Positions 28,227-36,929 of a stretch of DNA of 64,000 nucleotides are shown here, piece after piece (within the stretch, counting starts at the first letter, position 1; the number at the start of each line of letters is the position of its first letter). A model generated the notes under the pieces. The model worked only from the letters and a program-made list of their open reading frames with translations, ran no database searches and had not been told where the DNA came from. The position numbers were made by a program, and so were the translations under genes. The DNA comes from Arthrobacter sp. KBS0702 (lineage in GTDB: Bacteria; Actinomycetota; Actinomycetes; Actinomycetales; Micrococcaceae), in the NCBI RefSeq assembly GCF_005937985.2, contig NZ_CP042172.1:124001-188000 (forward strand), written 5' to 3'.

Positions 28227-29297
28227 ATGATCCGGCTCCGTAAGCTGGCGCGCGCCGCATCTCTACTGACCACCCCCCTAGCTCCAGAAGATATTCTGTC
28301 GCTGTTCAATCCCGTGTTTTCCGCCCGCCAGTTGCGCGGCGTGGTCACCCGGGTGGTTCCAGAAACGGCCGATTCCGCCACCATTTTCTTCCGTCCCGGC
28401 CGAGGCTGGCAAGCGCACCGAGCAGGCCAGTGGGCCCGCATCGGCGTCGAACTCAACGGCGTGCGCCACTGGCGCTCCTATTCGCTCAGCGCACCCGCCG
28501 GCGAGGACCCCGCCATCACCGTCACGGACATGGGTGCCGTTTCCGGAGCCCTGGTCCGCACCACGAAGCCCGGCGACGTCCTTTTCCTGGCGCCGCCGCA
28601 GGGCGACTTCGTCCTGCCGGAGCATCCGCGTCCGCTGCTGATGCTCACTGCCGGCAGCGGCATCACTCCGGTGATGTCGATGATCCGGACGCTGGTCCCG
28701 CGCCGCCCCGACGCCGACGTCGTCCTGATCCACACGGCCCGCACGGCGGCCGACGCCATTTTCCGCGAGGAACTGGCCGAACTGGCCGACCAATTCCCCA
28801 ATTTCAAGGTCATCCACTGGTTCAGCGGCGAGCAGGGACGGCTGGACTTTGGCACGGCGGCAGCGCTCGACCGGCTGTGCCCCGACTGGCGCGGACGCGC
28901 CGCCTACGCCTGCGGCCCCGAAGGTTTCCTCGACGACACCGAGGCCCTTTGGGAGGCAGAAGCCGTCGGCACCGAACCCTCTGAAGCCAGCCTCACCATC
29001 GAACGCTTCAGTACCAAACTCGCCGGCGGGGAAGGGCGCGACGGCGGACTGGTCACCTTCGAGGCATCCGACCGTGAAGTCGAGGCCGACGGTGACACCC
29101 CGCTGCTCGACGTCGGCGAGGACGCCGGCGTGCTGATGCCCAGCGGCTGCCGGATGGGCATCTGCCACAGCTGCCTTATCCCCCTCCGGGCCGGACAGGT
29201 CCGTGACCTGCGCACGGACGAAGTCCATGGCGAGCCCGGCCAACTAATCCAGACGTGTGTTTCGGCAGCCGCCGGACCCGTTAACCTCGACCTCTGA
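28227..29297 (+). CDS. Ferredoxin reductase with C-terminal [2Fe-2S] domain (desaturase electron donor)
   Basis: The 356-residue protein has an FAD-binding domain with RSYSLS (about residues 86-91), an NAD(P)-binding domain with TAGSGITPVMSMIR, and a plant-type ferredoxin domain with cluster ligands in SGCRMGICHSC and QTCVS. This arrangement matches Rv3230c of M. tuberculosis, which supplies electrons to the DesA3 stearoyl-CoA desaturase. The desaturase follows after 13 nt. The TAGGCT box 6 nt before the ATG predicts a leaderless mRNA. Confidence 0.92.
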   Translation: MIRLRKLARAASLLTTPLAPEDILSLFNPVFSARQLRGVVTRVVPETADSATIFFRPGRGWQAHRAGQWARIGVELNGVRHWRSYSLSAPAGEDPAITVTDMGAVSGALVRTTKPGDVLFLAPPQGDFVLPEHPRPLLMLTAGSGITPVMSMIRTLVPRRPDADVVLIHTARTAADAIFREELAELADQFPNFKVIHWFSGEQGRLDFGTAAALDRLCPDWRGRAAYACGPEGFLDDTEALWEAEAVGTEPSEASLTIERFSTKLAGGEGRDGGLVTFEASDREVEADGDTPLLDVGEDAGVLMPSGCRMGICHSCLIPLRAGQVRDLRTDEVHGEPGQLIQTCVSAAAGPVNLDL

Positions 29298-29310
29298 GGA
29301 GAACCACCGC

Positions 29311-30522
29311 ATGACGATTGTTTCCGACAAGCCCGATGTTTCCGAGGGCGCTCCCCAGGGCGCCGCCGCCGGCGCTGACGCCGCCAAGGCTCCCGCCGCC
29401 GTAAAGAAGCGGCCCGGGGCGCTCGCCGAGACCGGCAGCCCGCTGCTGCGGCCGCCCGCCGCCGCGCACCTCTCCGACGAGCAGGTCGCAGAGCTCGGCC
29501 GCGAGCTGGACGCCATCAAGGACGACATCCTCGCCAAGCGCGGTTCCTCCGACGCCGCCTACATCCGCCGCATGATCAAGATCCAGCGCGCCCTGGAGAT
29601 CTCCGGCCGCGCCGCGCTGCTGGTCAGCAAGAACAAGGCCGCCTGGGTCACCGGCACCACGCTGCTGAGCTTCGCCAAGATCCTGGAAAACATGGAGCTG
29701 GGACACAACATCCTGCACGGCCAGTGGGACTGGATGCGCGACCCGGACATCCACTCCACCACCTGGGAGTGGGACTTCGTCACCCCGGCGCGTTCCTGGC
29801 AGCACACCCACAACGACTTGCACCACCGCTGGACCAACGTCGTCGGCAAGGACAACGACATCGGGTACAACCTGCTGCGGATGGACCCGCAGCAGGAGTG
29901 GAAGCCCTTCAACCTGGGCAACCCGCTCTACAACGCGTTGCTGGCCCCGGTCTTCGAGTGGGGCATCGCGATCTACGACCTCGAGCTCGTGGATTACAAG
30001 GAGGGCAACAAGTCCAAGGAAGCCCTCACCAAGGACCTCAAGGCGCTCGGACGCAAGGCGCTGAAGCAGTTCACCAAGGATTACGCCGCCACGCCCGCCG
30101 TCGCCATGCTCACCGGCTCCGGCAAGCGGGCCCTCTACGGCACACTGACCGCGAACGCGGTCCGCAACGTCTGGGCGCACGCGGTGATCTTCTGCGGGCA
30201 CTTCCCCGACGGGACGGACACCTTCACCGAGGAAATGGTCGACGGCGAGACCCGCGGCGACTGGTACGTGCGCCAGATGATCGGCTCGGCCAACATCTCC
30301 GGCTCCAAGTTCATGCACCTCATGACCGGCAACCTGTCGCACCAGATCGAGCACCACCTCTTCCCGGACCTGCCGTCCAACCGCTACGCGGAGGTGGCGC
30401 CCAAGGTGCAGGAGATCTGCAGGCGCTACGGACTGCCGTACACCACCGGCCCGATCTGGAAGCAGGTCGGCTCCACCTGGGCCAAGATCTTCAAGCTCGC
30501 CCTGCCGCCCAAAAAGGCATAA
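29311..30522 (+). CDS. Membrane fatty acid (acyl-CoA) desaturase
   Basis: The 403-residue di-iron desaturase has the three histidine boxes GHNILHGQWDW, HTHNDLHHRW and HQIEHHLFPDLP, spaced as in DesA3-like delta-9 desaturases. It introduces a cis double bond into long-chain acyl-CoA and adjusts membrane fluidity. The ATG at 29311 has GAGGAGA 6 nt upstream. The N-terminal 45 residues are Ala/Pro-rich. It forms an operon with the reductase and is closed by a hairpin terminator. Hydrophobic segments lie near residues 115-130 and 205-225. Confidence 0.94.
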   Translation: MTIVSDKPDVSEGAPQGAAAGADAAKAPAAVKKRPGALAETGSPLLRPPAAAHLSDEQVAELGRELDAIKDDILAKRGSSDAAYIRRMIKIQRALEISGRAALLVSKNKAAWVTGTTLLSFAKILENMELGHNILHGQWDWMRDPDIHSTTWEWDFVTPARSWQHTHNDLHHRWTNVVGKDNDIGYNLLRMDPQQEWKPFNLGNPLYNALLAPVFEWGIAIYDLELVDYKEGNKSKEALTKDLKALGRKALKQFTKDYAATPAVAMLTGSGKRALYGTLTANAVRNVWAHAVIFCGHFPDGTDTFTEEMVDGETRGDWYVRQMIGSANISGSKFMHLMTGNLSHQIEHHLFPDLPSNRYAEVAPKVQEICRRYGLPYTTGPIWKQVGSTWAKIFKLALPPKKA

Positions 30523-30538
30523 GCACCCGAGCCTGCCG

Positions 30539-30573
30539 GAAAGGACGCCTGCCATCGCGGCTGGCGTCCTTTC
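30539..30573 (+). terminator. Terminator after the desaturase
   Basis: GAAAGGACGCC (30539-30549) and GGCGTCCTTTC (30563-30573) form an 11-bp perfect stem with a 13-nt loop, followed by TTTG. Confidence 0.75.
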
Positions 30574-30576
30574 TTT

Positions 30577-30604
30577 GTCCTGTGCTCTTGGTCCTGTGCT
30601 CTTG
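30577..30604. repeat. 14-bp tandem duplication
   Basis: GTCCTGTGCTCTTG occurs twice in direct succession (30577-30590 and 30591-30604), followed by the start of a third copy (GTCCTT). It is non-coding and lies between the desaturase terminator and the 3' end of the methyltransferase gene. Confidence 0.8.
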
Positions 30605-30653
30605 GTCCTTCGCCCAGCGCGGTTCCCCGGGCCGGGAGGCCGCCTTGGCGGCT

Positions 30654-31286
30654 CTAGACCTTGACGGCCACCCCGAGGACGTGGGCTAGCGGCGGGTTGC
30701 CAGGCAGGGCCGCGAAGCCGAAGCGGTCCAGGGATTGAACCGCCAGGCCCGCGCGGACAATCAGCGCGGCGGTGTCCCGGTTCGGGTGGCAGCCGCCTGC
30801 CAGCCGGCTCCAGAGCGGGGTGAGCAGGTCCTCCGCCGCCGCCAGCAACCGGTGCGCGGAGCGGACATGCTCATAGAACAGCAACTGGCCGCCCGGCTTG
30901 AGGACCCGGCGGGCCTCGGCCAGGACGTCTGCCGGCTCGGCCACGCTGCACAGCACCAGGCTGGAGACGACGACGTCCACCGAGGCATCCGCGGCCGGCA
31001 GCGACTCCGCGACCCCGTTGAGCACCGTGACCGGGACGGGCGCCGTGGCCGCGGCGTCCCGCGCCAGGGCACGCAGCGTGGGGTCCGGTTCGATCGCCAG
31101 CACCTGTGAAACCGCGGGCGGGTAGAACGGGAAGGTCGCACCATAGCCTGCCCCGATTTCGACGACGGCACCGTGCGCGGCCTCCACCAAACGGCGGCGG
31201 TGGGCCGCCGCCCCGCGGGCGTCCATCCGCGGACCGACGCGGGCGTAGGAGCGGCCGAAGGAAGGGGCGTTTGAACCGGCGTCCAT
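30654..31286 (-). CDS. Class I SAM-dependent methyltransferase
   Basis: The 210-residue protein has the SAM-binding motif I VVEIGAGYG (about residues 40-48), an acidic IEPDP motif II, and a Methyltransf_11 pattern (ADVLAEARRVLKPGGQLLFYEHV). The arrangement resembles METTL7/thiol methyltransferase-like proteins, but the substrate cannot be told. It starts 11 nt after the stop of the copper-type ATPase on the same strand, so the two are co-transcribed. GTG at 31295 is an alternative start. Confidence 0.82.
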   Translation of the reverse strand: MDAGSNAPSFGRSYARVGPRMDARGAAAHRRRLVEAAHGAVVEIGAGYGATFPFYPPAVSQVLAIEPDPTLRALARDAAATAPVPVTVLNGVAESLPAADASVDVVVSSLVLCSVAEPADVLAEARRVLKPGGQLLFYEHVRSAHRLLAAAEDLLTPLWSRLAGGCHPNRDTAALIVRAGLAVQSLDRFGFAALPGNPPLAHVLGVAVKV

Positions 31287-31297
31287 GGGCGTCACGC

Positions 31298-33412
31298 TCA
31301 GCGGACCTGGGCCGGGTTGAGCTTCAGGCGCCGCAGCAGCTGGGCATTCAGCGCGACCACAATTGTCGAAGCGGACATCAGCACGGCACCGGCAGCGGGG
31401 GAGAGGATGATCCCGGCGAAGGCCAGAACCCCGGCGGCCAGCGGCACGGCGACGATGTTGTAGCCGGTGGCCCAGACCAGGTTCTGCCACATCTTCCGGT
31501 AGCTGGCCCGGGAAAGGTCCACCATGGAGAGCACCGCCCGGGGGTCGTTGCCGGCCAGGACCACGCCGGCGGACTCGACGGCCACATCCGTCCCGCCGCC
31601 GATGGCGATTCCCACCTCGGCCCGGGCCAGCGCGGGGGAGTCGTTGACGCCGTCGCCCACCATGGCCACCTTCAGGCCGCGGGCCTGCAGCGCGGCCACC
31701 TTCTTGTCCTTGTCCGCCGGCAGGACCTCGGCGAAGACCTCGTCAATGTCGAGTTCCGCCGCGACGGCGCGGGCCACCTGCCGGGCGTCGCCGGTGATCA
31801 TGGCGACCTTGATGCCGCGGTGCTGCAGCGCCGCGACGGCCTGGCGGGATTCCGGGCGCACCGCATCCTCCAGGCTGACGGCGCCGAGCACGCGGTCTCC
31901 CTCGATCAGGTGCAGCACCGCGGCGCCGCGCTCGATCCAGGCGGCGGTGGCGGCGGCGAGCTCCGGGGGTTCCGCGGCGCCCAGTTCCCGCAGCAGGGCC
32001 GGCCCGCCCACGTGCAGCTGCCTGCTGCCGATGCTGGCGCGGACTCCGCGGCCGGTCAGCGAGGTGAAGTCCGTTGCCATCGGAACGTCCAGACCGCGCT
32101 CGCGGGCGGCGCTGACGATCGCGCGGGCCACGGGGTGCTCGCTGTCCGACTCCACCGCGGCGGCCAGGGCCAGGACCTCGTCCTGGCCGGCGCCCTCCGC
32201 GGCGGCCACGGCGCGGACCTCCGGGGTTCCCTTGGTGAGGGTACCGGTCTTGTCGAAGAGCACGACGTCGACGGTGCGCATCCGTTCCAGTGCCATCCGG
32301 TTCTTAATCAGTACCCCCGCCCGCGCGGCCCGCTCGGTGGAAATGGCAATCACCAGCGGGATGGCGAGGCCCAGGGCGTGCGGGCAGGCGATGACCAGCA
32401 CCGTAACGGTGCGCTCGACGGCGTCGGCCACGCTTCCCAGCAGGGTCCAGGCGATGAAGGTCAGGATGCCGGCCCCGGCGGCAAAGTAGAACAGGAAGGC
32501 CGCCGCCCTGTCCGCGAGGGCCTGGGCCCGCGAGGAGGACGCCTGGGCCTCGGCCACGAGGCGCTGGATTCCGGCCAGGGCGGTGTCCTCCCCGATCGCT
32601 GAGACCCGCACGCGGACGCTGTTGTCCGTCGCGATGGTCCCGGCGACCACCGGATCGCCGGGGGAGCGAAGGACCGTCTTGGATTCACCGGTGATCATTG
32701 ACTCGTCGAACTCCGCCTGGCCCTCGGTGACGGTGCCGTCCGCCGGCATCCGGCCACCCGGGCGGACCAGGATCGCGTCGCCGATGGCGAGGTCTGCGAC
32801 GCTTACCGTTTCAGTCCCGCCGTCCGTGATGCGCTCCGCTTCATCGGGCAGCAGCGCCGCCAAAGCGTCCAGCGCGCCCTGGGCCGAACCGAGGGCCCGC
32901 ATCTCGATCCAGTGCCCCAGCAGCATGATCGCCACCAGGAGCGCCAGTTCCCACCAGAAATCCAGGTCAAAGCCGCCGATTCCCAGGCTGGTCGCCCAGG
33001 ATGCGAGAAAAGCGACCGTGATGGCCATGGCGATCAGGAGCATCATTCCCGGCGTGCGCGCCTTCAGCTCGGAGAGGCCGCCCTTGAGGAAAGGCTGGCC
33101 GCCGTAGAGGAACACCACCGTGCCCAGGACCGGCGGAATCCACGCGGAGCCGGGGAACTCAGGCGGCTGGTAGCCGAGCAGGGCCCCGAACATCGGGCTG
33201 AACAGCACTACCGGGAGCGCCAGCGCGAGCGTCAGCCAGAACCTGTTCTTGAACATCGCGACGCTGTGCCCGGCGTGCTGGCCGTGACTGTGCACCAGAT
33301 GCTCATCGTCACGGGCGGGTTGGCGGCCGGGATGCTCACCGGGGTGGTGCGTGTGTCCGGTGGCATCACCGGCCCGCAATTGCTCCGTGCTGCCACTGTG
33401 CTGGTGTTCCAT
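31298..33412 (-). CDS. Heavy-metal P1B-type ATPase, CopB-like
   Basis: The 704-residue membrane pump has a His-rich N-terminus (MEHQHSGS..., HTHHPGEHPG, HSHGQHAGHS) and the metal motif CPH (VIACPHALGLAIP), which marks the CopB class (Cu2+/Ag+) rather than the CPC class. TGES, phosphorylated DKTGT, and GDGVNDSPAL are intact. The ATG at 33412 is preferred because a promoter at 33459-33487 would start transcription near 33452, downstream of an alternative GTG at 33454. A CsoR-like operator lies between the -35 and -10 boxes. Confidence 0.93.
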   Translation of the reverse strand: MEHQHSGSTEQLRAGDATGHTHHPGEHPGRQPARDDEHLVHSHGQHAGHSVAMFKNRFWLTLALALPVVLFSPMFGALLGYQPPEFPGSAWIPPVLGTVVFLYGGQPFLKGGLSELKARTPGMMLLIAMAITVAFLASWATSLGIGGFDLDFWWELALLVAIMLLGHWIEMRALGSAQGALDALAALLPDEAERITDGGTETVSVADLAIGDAILVRPGGRMPADGTVTEGQAEFDESMITGESKTVLRSPGDPVVAGTIATDNSVRVRVSAIGEDTALAGIQRLVAEAQASSSRAQALADRAAAFLFYFAAGAGILTFIAWTLLGSVADAVERTVTVLVIACPHALGLAIPLVIAISTERAARAGVLIKNRMALERMRTVDVVLFDKTGTLTKGTPEVRAVAAAEGAGQDEVLALAAAVESDSEHPVARAIVSAARERGLDVPMATDFTSLTGRGVRASIGSRQLHVGGPALLRELGAAEPPELAAATAAWIERGAAVLHLIEGDRVLGAVSLEDAVRPESRQAVAALQHRGIKVAMITGDARQVARAVAAELDIDEVFAEVLPADKDKKVAALQARGLKVAMVGDGVNDSPALARAEVGIAIGGGTDVAVESAGVVLAGNDPRAVLSMVDLSRASYRKMWQNLVWATGYNIVAVPLAAGVLAFAGIILSPAAGAVLMSASTIVVALNAQLLRRLKLNPAQVR

Positions 33413-33458
33413 GATTCCTGCTTTCTGCGAAGTCTCATTGGCGTCCGGTTTCACCTAC

Positions 33459-33487
33459 AACATACCCCCGGGGGGTATGCTTGGCAA
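33459..33487 (-). promoter_or_regulatory. Promoter and CsoR-like operator of the CopB ATPase operon
   Basis: On the minus strand TTGCCA (33482-33487) and TATGTT (33459-33464) are spaced by 17 nt. The palindrome CATACCCCC-G-GGGGGTATG (33461-33479) fills the spacer and overlaps the -10 box. The sequence has the TACC...GGTA arms of CsoR-family operators, so a bound repressor would block RNA polymerase directly. Confidence 0.75.
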
Positions 33488-33537
33488 GCGTTTCGGGGCG
33501 GCCGGGGAAGGCTGCCGCGCCACTCAGCAGAGCGGCG

Positions 33538-35012
33538 TCAACGCACCTCGATCACGCCCATCATGCCGAGGTCCTCATGGTCCAGGATGTGGCAGTGGTA
33601 GACCGAGCGGCCGGAAAAATCCCGGAACGCGATCCGCACCGTGGCCCGGCCGTTGGCCGGCACGTTGACCACGTCCCGCAGGCCGGCGGGTTCCACGGGC
33701 CGGCCGTTTTCCGCGATCAGCTGCATCGGCCACACGTGCAGGTGGAACGGGTGGTCCATCGGGCTTCGGTTGACCAGGGTCCACTCCTCGACGGTCCCGG
33801 CGGCCACGGCGGTGTCCGTCCTGTTCTCGTCGAATGTCCGCCCGTTGATGCTGAAGCCCATCGGGCCCATGCCCCCACCCATCCCCATGGGGGTGGCGAG
33901 GACCAGTTGCCGGCGGGCGGCCACGACGGCGGAGCCGAGTTCGGGCGGTGCCGGCCCGGCGGGAACGGCGGCGGCTGGGGACGCGGGGTCGCCGGCGACC
34001 AGCAGAGTCGCCAAGGCGGTGCCGGCAGGATCCGCTGGTGCGCCCTCCGGCTGTCCGAGACCCATGCCGCGGCCGGCCATCCCGGGCATGTTTCCCCGGT
34101 TGTAGGGCAGTGCCCGCAGCACGGATTCCCCGGCGGCGGCCGTGACGAGCAGTTCCGCCCGGCTCCCCGGCGCCAGCAGCACCTCGTGCACGTCCGACGG
34201 CGACTTGAACCGCCCGGAGTCCATTCCCAGCAGCTGCAACTCTTGCCCGTCCAGCCGCAACCGCAGGTACCGCGCCACGCAGCAGTTGACGATCCGCCAG
34301 CGCTCCCGTTCCCCGGGACGCGCCGCCAGGCGGGGATTGGCCTGTCCGTTGACCAGCAGGAGGGCGCCCTCCCGCCCGGCCATCCGCTCCGGCTCGGTGG
34401 CCTCGGCCACGTTGCCCCCGGCGTCGAGGCTGGTATCGGAGACCATCAGGATGCGTTCAGCGCTCGCCGGCACGGGCTCCGGATCCTCGACGACGATGGC
34501 GCCGAAAAGCCCGGCGAAGATCTGGTCCGCCACCATTCCGTGATGGTGCGGGTGGTACCAGTACAGGCCCGGCGGATGCCCGGCCGGGAGCTGGTATTCG
34601 TAGTCGAAGCTGCTGCCCGGTTCCACGGTCACGAAAGGGTTGTCTCCGTTGCCCTCGGGAGATACGTGGAGCCCGTGCAGGTGCAGGTTGCTGGGTTCGG
34701 CGAGTTTGTTCAAGAGCCGGAGCCTGAGCACCTCGCCGGCCCGGAGCCGCAGGGTGGGCCCGGGGTGCCGCCGTTGTAGCCCAACGCACCGGCCAGCCGC
34801 CCGGCCAGCTGCAGCCGTCCCGGGGCCGCCTCAAGGGTCGCGGCGAGGACGCCGCCCGAGCTGCGGAGCGCACCGGGCTGGGCCAGGTCCTGCCCGGTGA
34901 CCGGCGCAGGCCCGGAGTTGAGGGAAAGCCACAGTCCGGTACCGCCGGCAATGGTCCCGGCGGCTCCGAGGCCGCCCAGCAGCAGGGCGTTCCGGCGGCT
35001 GATCGGCGGCAC
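33538..35012 (-). pseudogene. Multicopper oxidase, interrupted by a single-base frameshift
   Basis: Two reading frames together encode a Tat-exported multicopper oxidase of about 491 residues. The N-terminal part (GTG at 35012, ISRRNALLLGG signal) reads to ...YNGGTPGP. The remainder continues in another frame as TLRLRAGEVLRLRLLNKL and carries the copper ligands HLHGLH, WYHPHHHG, HPFHLHVWP and HCHILDHEDLGMM. One missing base near 34752-34766, in a run of G/C, explains the break. This could be a true mutation or a sequencing error. The enzyme would oxidise Cu(I) outside the cell, fitting the adjacent ATPase. Confidence 0.85.
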
Positions 35013-35305
35013 TACGTGCCCTCGCCGAGTTCCTTCACATGCTCGCGGTACTGCTCCGCCGTCAGCTCGCCCCTTGCGAAGCGCTCGTCGAGGATCAGCC
35101 GGGCCTGGCTTCGGCCCCCCGGGGTTCCGGGGCTCCGGCCGGGCGGCGCGCCATAGGGCCCGGGCTGCCCGTGCCCGGGCAGGCCGCCGCGGCCGGGGCC
35201 GCCGAAGACCCGGATCGCGAGCAGCACAAGCACTGCGATTCCGACCAGGAGCAGCATGCCCCAGAGCCACATCCACCCCAGGTTCTGCCCGTACCCCCAC
35301 ATCAT
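35012..35305 (-). CDS. Small SHOCT-domain membrane protein
   Basis: The 97-residue protein has one membrane helix (about residues 10-30), a Gly/Pro-rich linker, and a C-terminal SHOCT motif (ARLILDERFARGELTAEQYREHVKEL). The start ATG at 35305 has GAAGGGA 6 nt upstream. Its TAG stop overlaps the multicopper oxidase GTG by one base, so the two are coupled. SHOCT proteins often accompany copper-resistance genes in these genera. Function unknown. Confidence 0.82.
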   Translation of the reverse strand: MMWGYGQNLGWMWLWGMLLLVGIAVLVLLAIRVFGGPGRGGLPGHGQPGPYGAPPGRSPGTPGGRSQARLILDERFARGELTAEQYREHVKELGEGT

Positions 35306-35407
35306 GACCGGTCCCTTCGCCGCTGGAAGCTCCTGTTCCAATCGTGCGCCCGAAGGAACCTGAGTGCTAGGGTCCTAAGTCGCCTCCGGGGCGCCCGGCG
35401 CCGGCCG

Positions 35408-36781
35408 TCAGCTGATCAGCAGGCCCAGGGCCTCGGCCAGGTGGCTGACCTCCCGGACCGAGAAGCCTGCCGGGACCGGGCCGGGGCCGTTGGGGCTGGC
35501 GGGGACCACCGCATGGGTGAACCCCAGCCGGTGGGCCTCCTGGATCCGCTGGTTGATCCCGGGCACCGGCCGGACCTCGCCGGCAAGGCCCACTTCGCCG
35601 AAGGCGATGAGCCGCTGCGGGAGCGGTTTCCTGGCCTTTGCGGAGGCGACGGCCAGGGCCACGGCGAGATCCGTGGCCGGCTCGCTGAGTTTCACCCCGC
35701 CCACGGTCGCCACGTAGGAGTCGTCCTTGTGCAGCAGGCAACCGGCACGCTGCTGCAGGACGGCCAGCAGCATCGCCACCCGCGAGCTGTCCAGCCCGCT
35801 GGTGGCCCGCCGCGGCTGCGCATTGGCGCTCTCGGCCAGCAGGGACTGGACCTCGGCCAGCAGCGGGCGGCGGCCCTCCAGGGTCACCGTGATGCAGGTG
35901 CCGGAGACCGGATCCTTGGTCCGGGAAACAAACAGGCCGCTCGGGTCGGCCAGGCCCACAATGCCGTCCTCGTTCAGGTCGAAGCAGCCGACGTCGTCGG
36001 TAGGGCCGTAGCGGTTCTTCACCGCGCGCAGCAGCCGCAGCCGGGAGTGCCGCTCGCCCTCGAACTGGCAGACCACGTCCACCAGATGCTCGAGCAGCCG
36101 GGGTCCGGCAATGGAGCCGTCCTTGGTCACGTGCCCCACCAGCAGGGTGGTCATGTTGCGGCGCTTGGCCGCGGCGATCAGGGACGCCGCGACTTCGCGG
36201 ACCTGGGAAACGCCGCCGGCGCTGCCTTCGACGTCGGCGCTGCTCAGGGTTTGGACCGAATCCACCACCAGCAGCCTCGGCTCAAGTTTTTCCACCTGGC
36301 CCAGTGCCTGGCCGAGGTCCGTTTCGGCGGACAGGTACAGCGATTCGGCGACGGCGTCGATCCGGTCCGCGCGCAGCTTCACCTGGGCGGCCGACTCCTC
36401 GCCGGTGACGTAGAGGACGTCCTGGGCGGTGCGGGCAAACTTGGCCGCGACGTCCAGCAGCAGCGTGGATTTGCCCACGCCCGGCTCGCCCGCCAGCAGG
36501 ATCACCGCGCCGGGGACCAAGCCGCCGCCCAGCACCCGGTCCAGCTCGTCCACCCCGGTGGGGAGGAACGCGGCCGTTGTGGCATCGACGTCGGCGATCC
36601 GGCGGGCGGGTTCCAGAACGGTGGCCGCCGCCGTCGTCCGCGCCACAGCGGTGCCGGTCTCCTCCACGGTGCCCCACGCCTGGCATTCGCCGCAGCGGCC
36701 CACCCACTTGGCCGTGGTCCAGCCGCATTCCGCGCACTTATAGCCCGGCGCCTTGGCGGCTCGGGTTGTCTTTGTTGCCAT
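35408..36781 (-). CDS. radA: DNA repair protein RadA
   Basis: RadA (Sms) is a RecA-like helicase that promotes branch migration during recombination. The 457-residue sequence has the four-cysteine zinc motif CAECGW...CGEC (Cys16, 19, 30, 33), Walker A GEPGVGKST (about residues 98-106), the family motif KNRYGPTD (KNRFG-like), and a Lon-like C-terminal domain. The ATG at 36781 is preceded by TAGGGT with a 6-nt gap, so it should be leaderless. It is functionally linked to DisA encoded 12 kb upstream. Confidence 0.97.
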   Translation of the reverse strand: MATKTTRAAKAPGYKCAECGWTTAKWVGRCGECQAWGTVEETGTAVARTTAAATVLEPARRIADVDATTAAFLPTGVDELDRVLGGGLVPGAVILLAGEPGVGKSTLLLDVAAKFARTAQDVLYVTGEESAAQVKLRADRIDAVAESLYLSAETDLGQALGQVEKLEPRLLVVDSVQTLSSADVEGSAGGVSQVREVAASLIAAAKRRNMTTLLVGHVTKDGSIAGPRLLEHLVDVVCQFEGERHSRLRLLRAVKNRYGPTDDVGCFDLNEDGIVGLADPSGLFVSRTKDPVSGTCITVTLEGRRPLLAEVQSLLAESANAQPRRATSGLDSSRVAMLLAVLQQRAGCLLHKDDSYVATVGGVKLSEPATDLAVALAVASAKARKPLPQRLIAFGEVGLAGEVRPVPGINQRIQEAHRLGFTHAVVPASPNGPGPVPAGFSVREVSHLAEALGLLIS

Positions 36782-36787
36782 TGCTCA

Positions 36788-36793
36788 ACCCTA
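36788..36793 (-). promoter_or_regulatory. -10 box of leaderless radA mRNA
   Basis: TAGGGT on the minus strand is 6 nt before the radA ATG at 36779-36781. Confidence 0.6.
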
Positions 36794-36929
36794 ACCGGGG
36801 GCGCCGACATCCGTCCCGGAGCCCCGCCTGGGGGCGGCCGGCGTCCGTTGCGGGGGAGCCTTGACGGTGCACGCCTCGACCGCCCATGCTGGGTTCCTGC
36901 CGTGCCAAGGCACTAACGGAAGGCCGACC

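Noticed and set aside
33413-33454. GTG at 33454 as the start of the CopB ATPase
   Set aside because: The promoter -10 box ends at 33459, so transcription would begin within or after this codon; the ATG at 33412 fits better.
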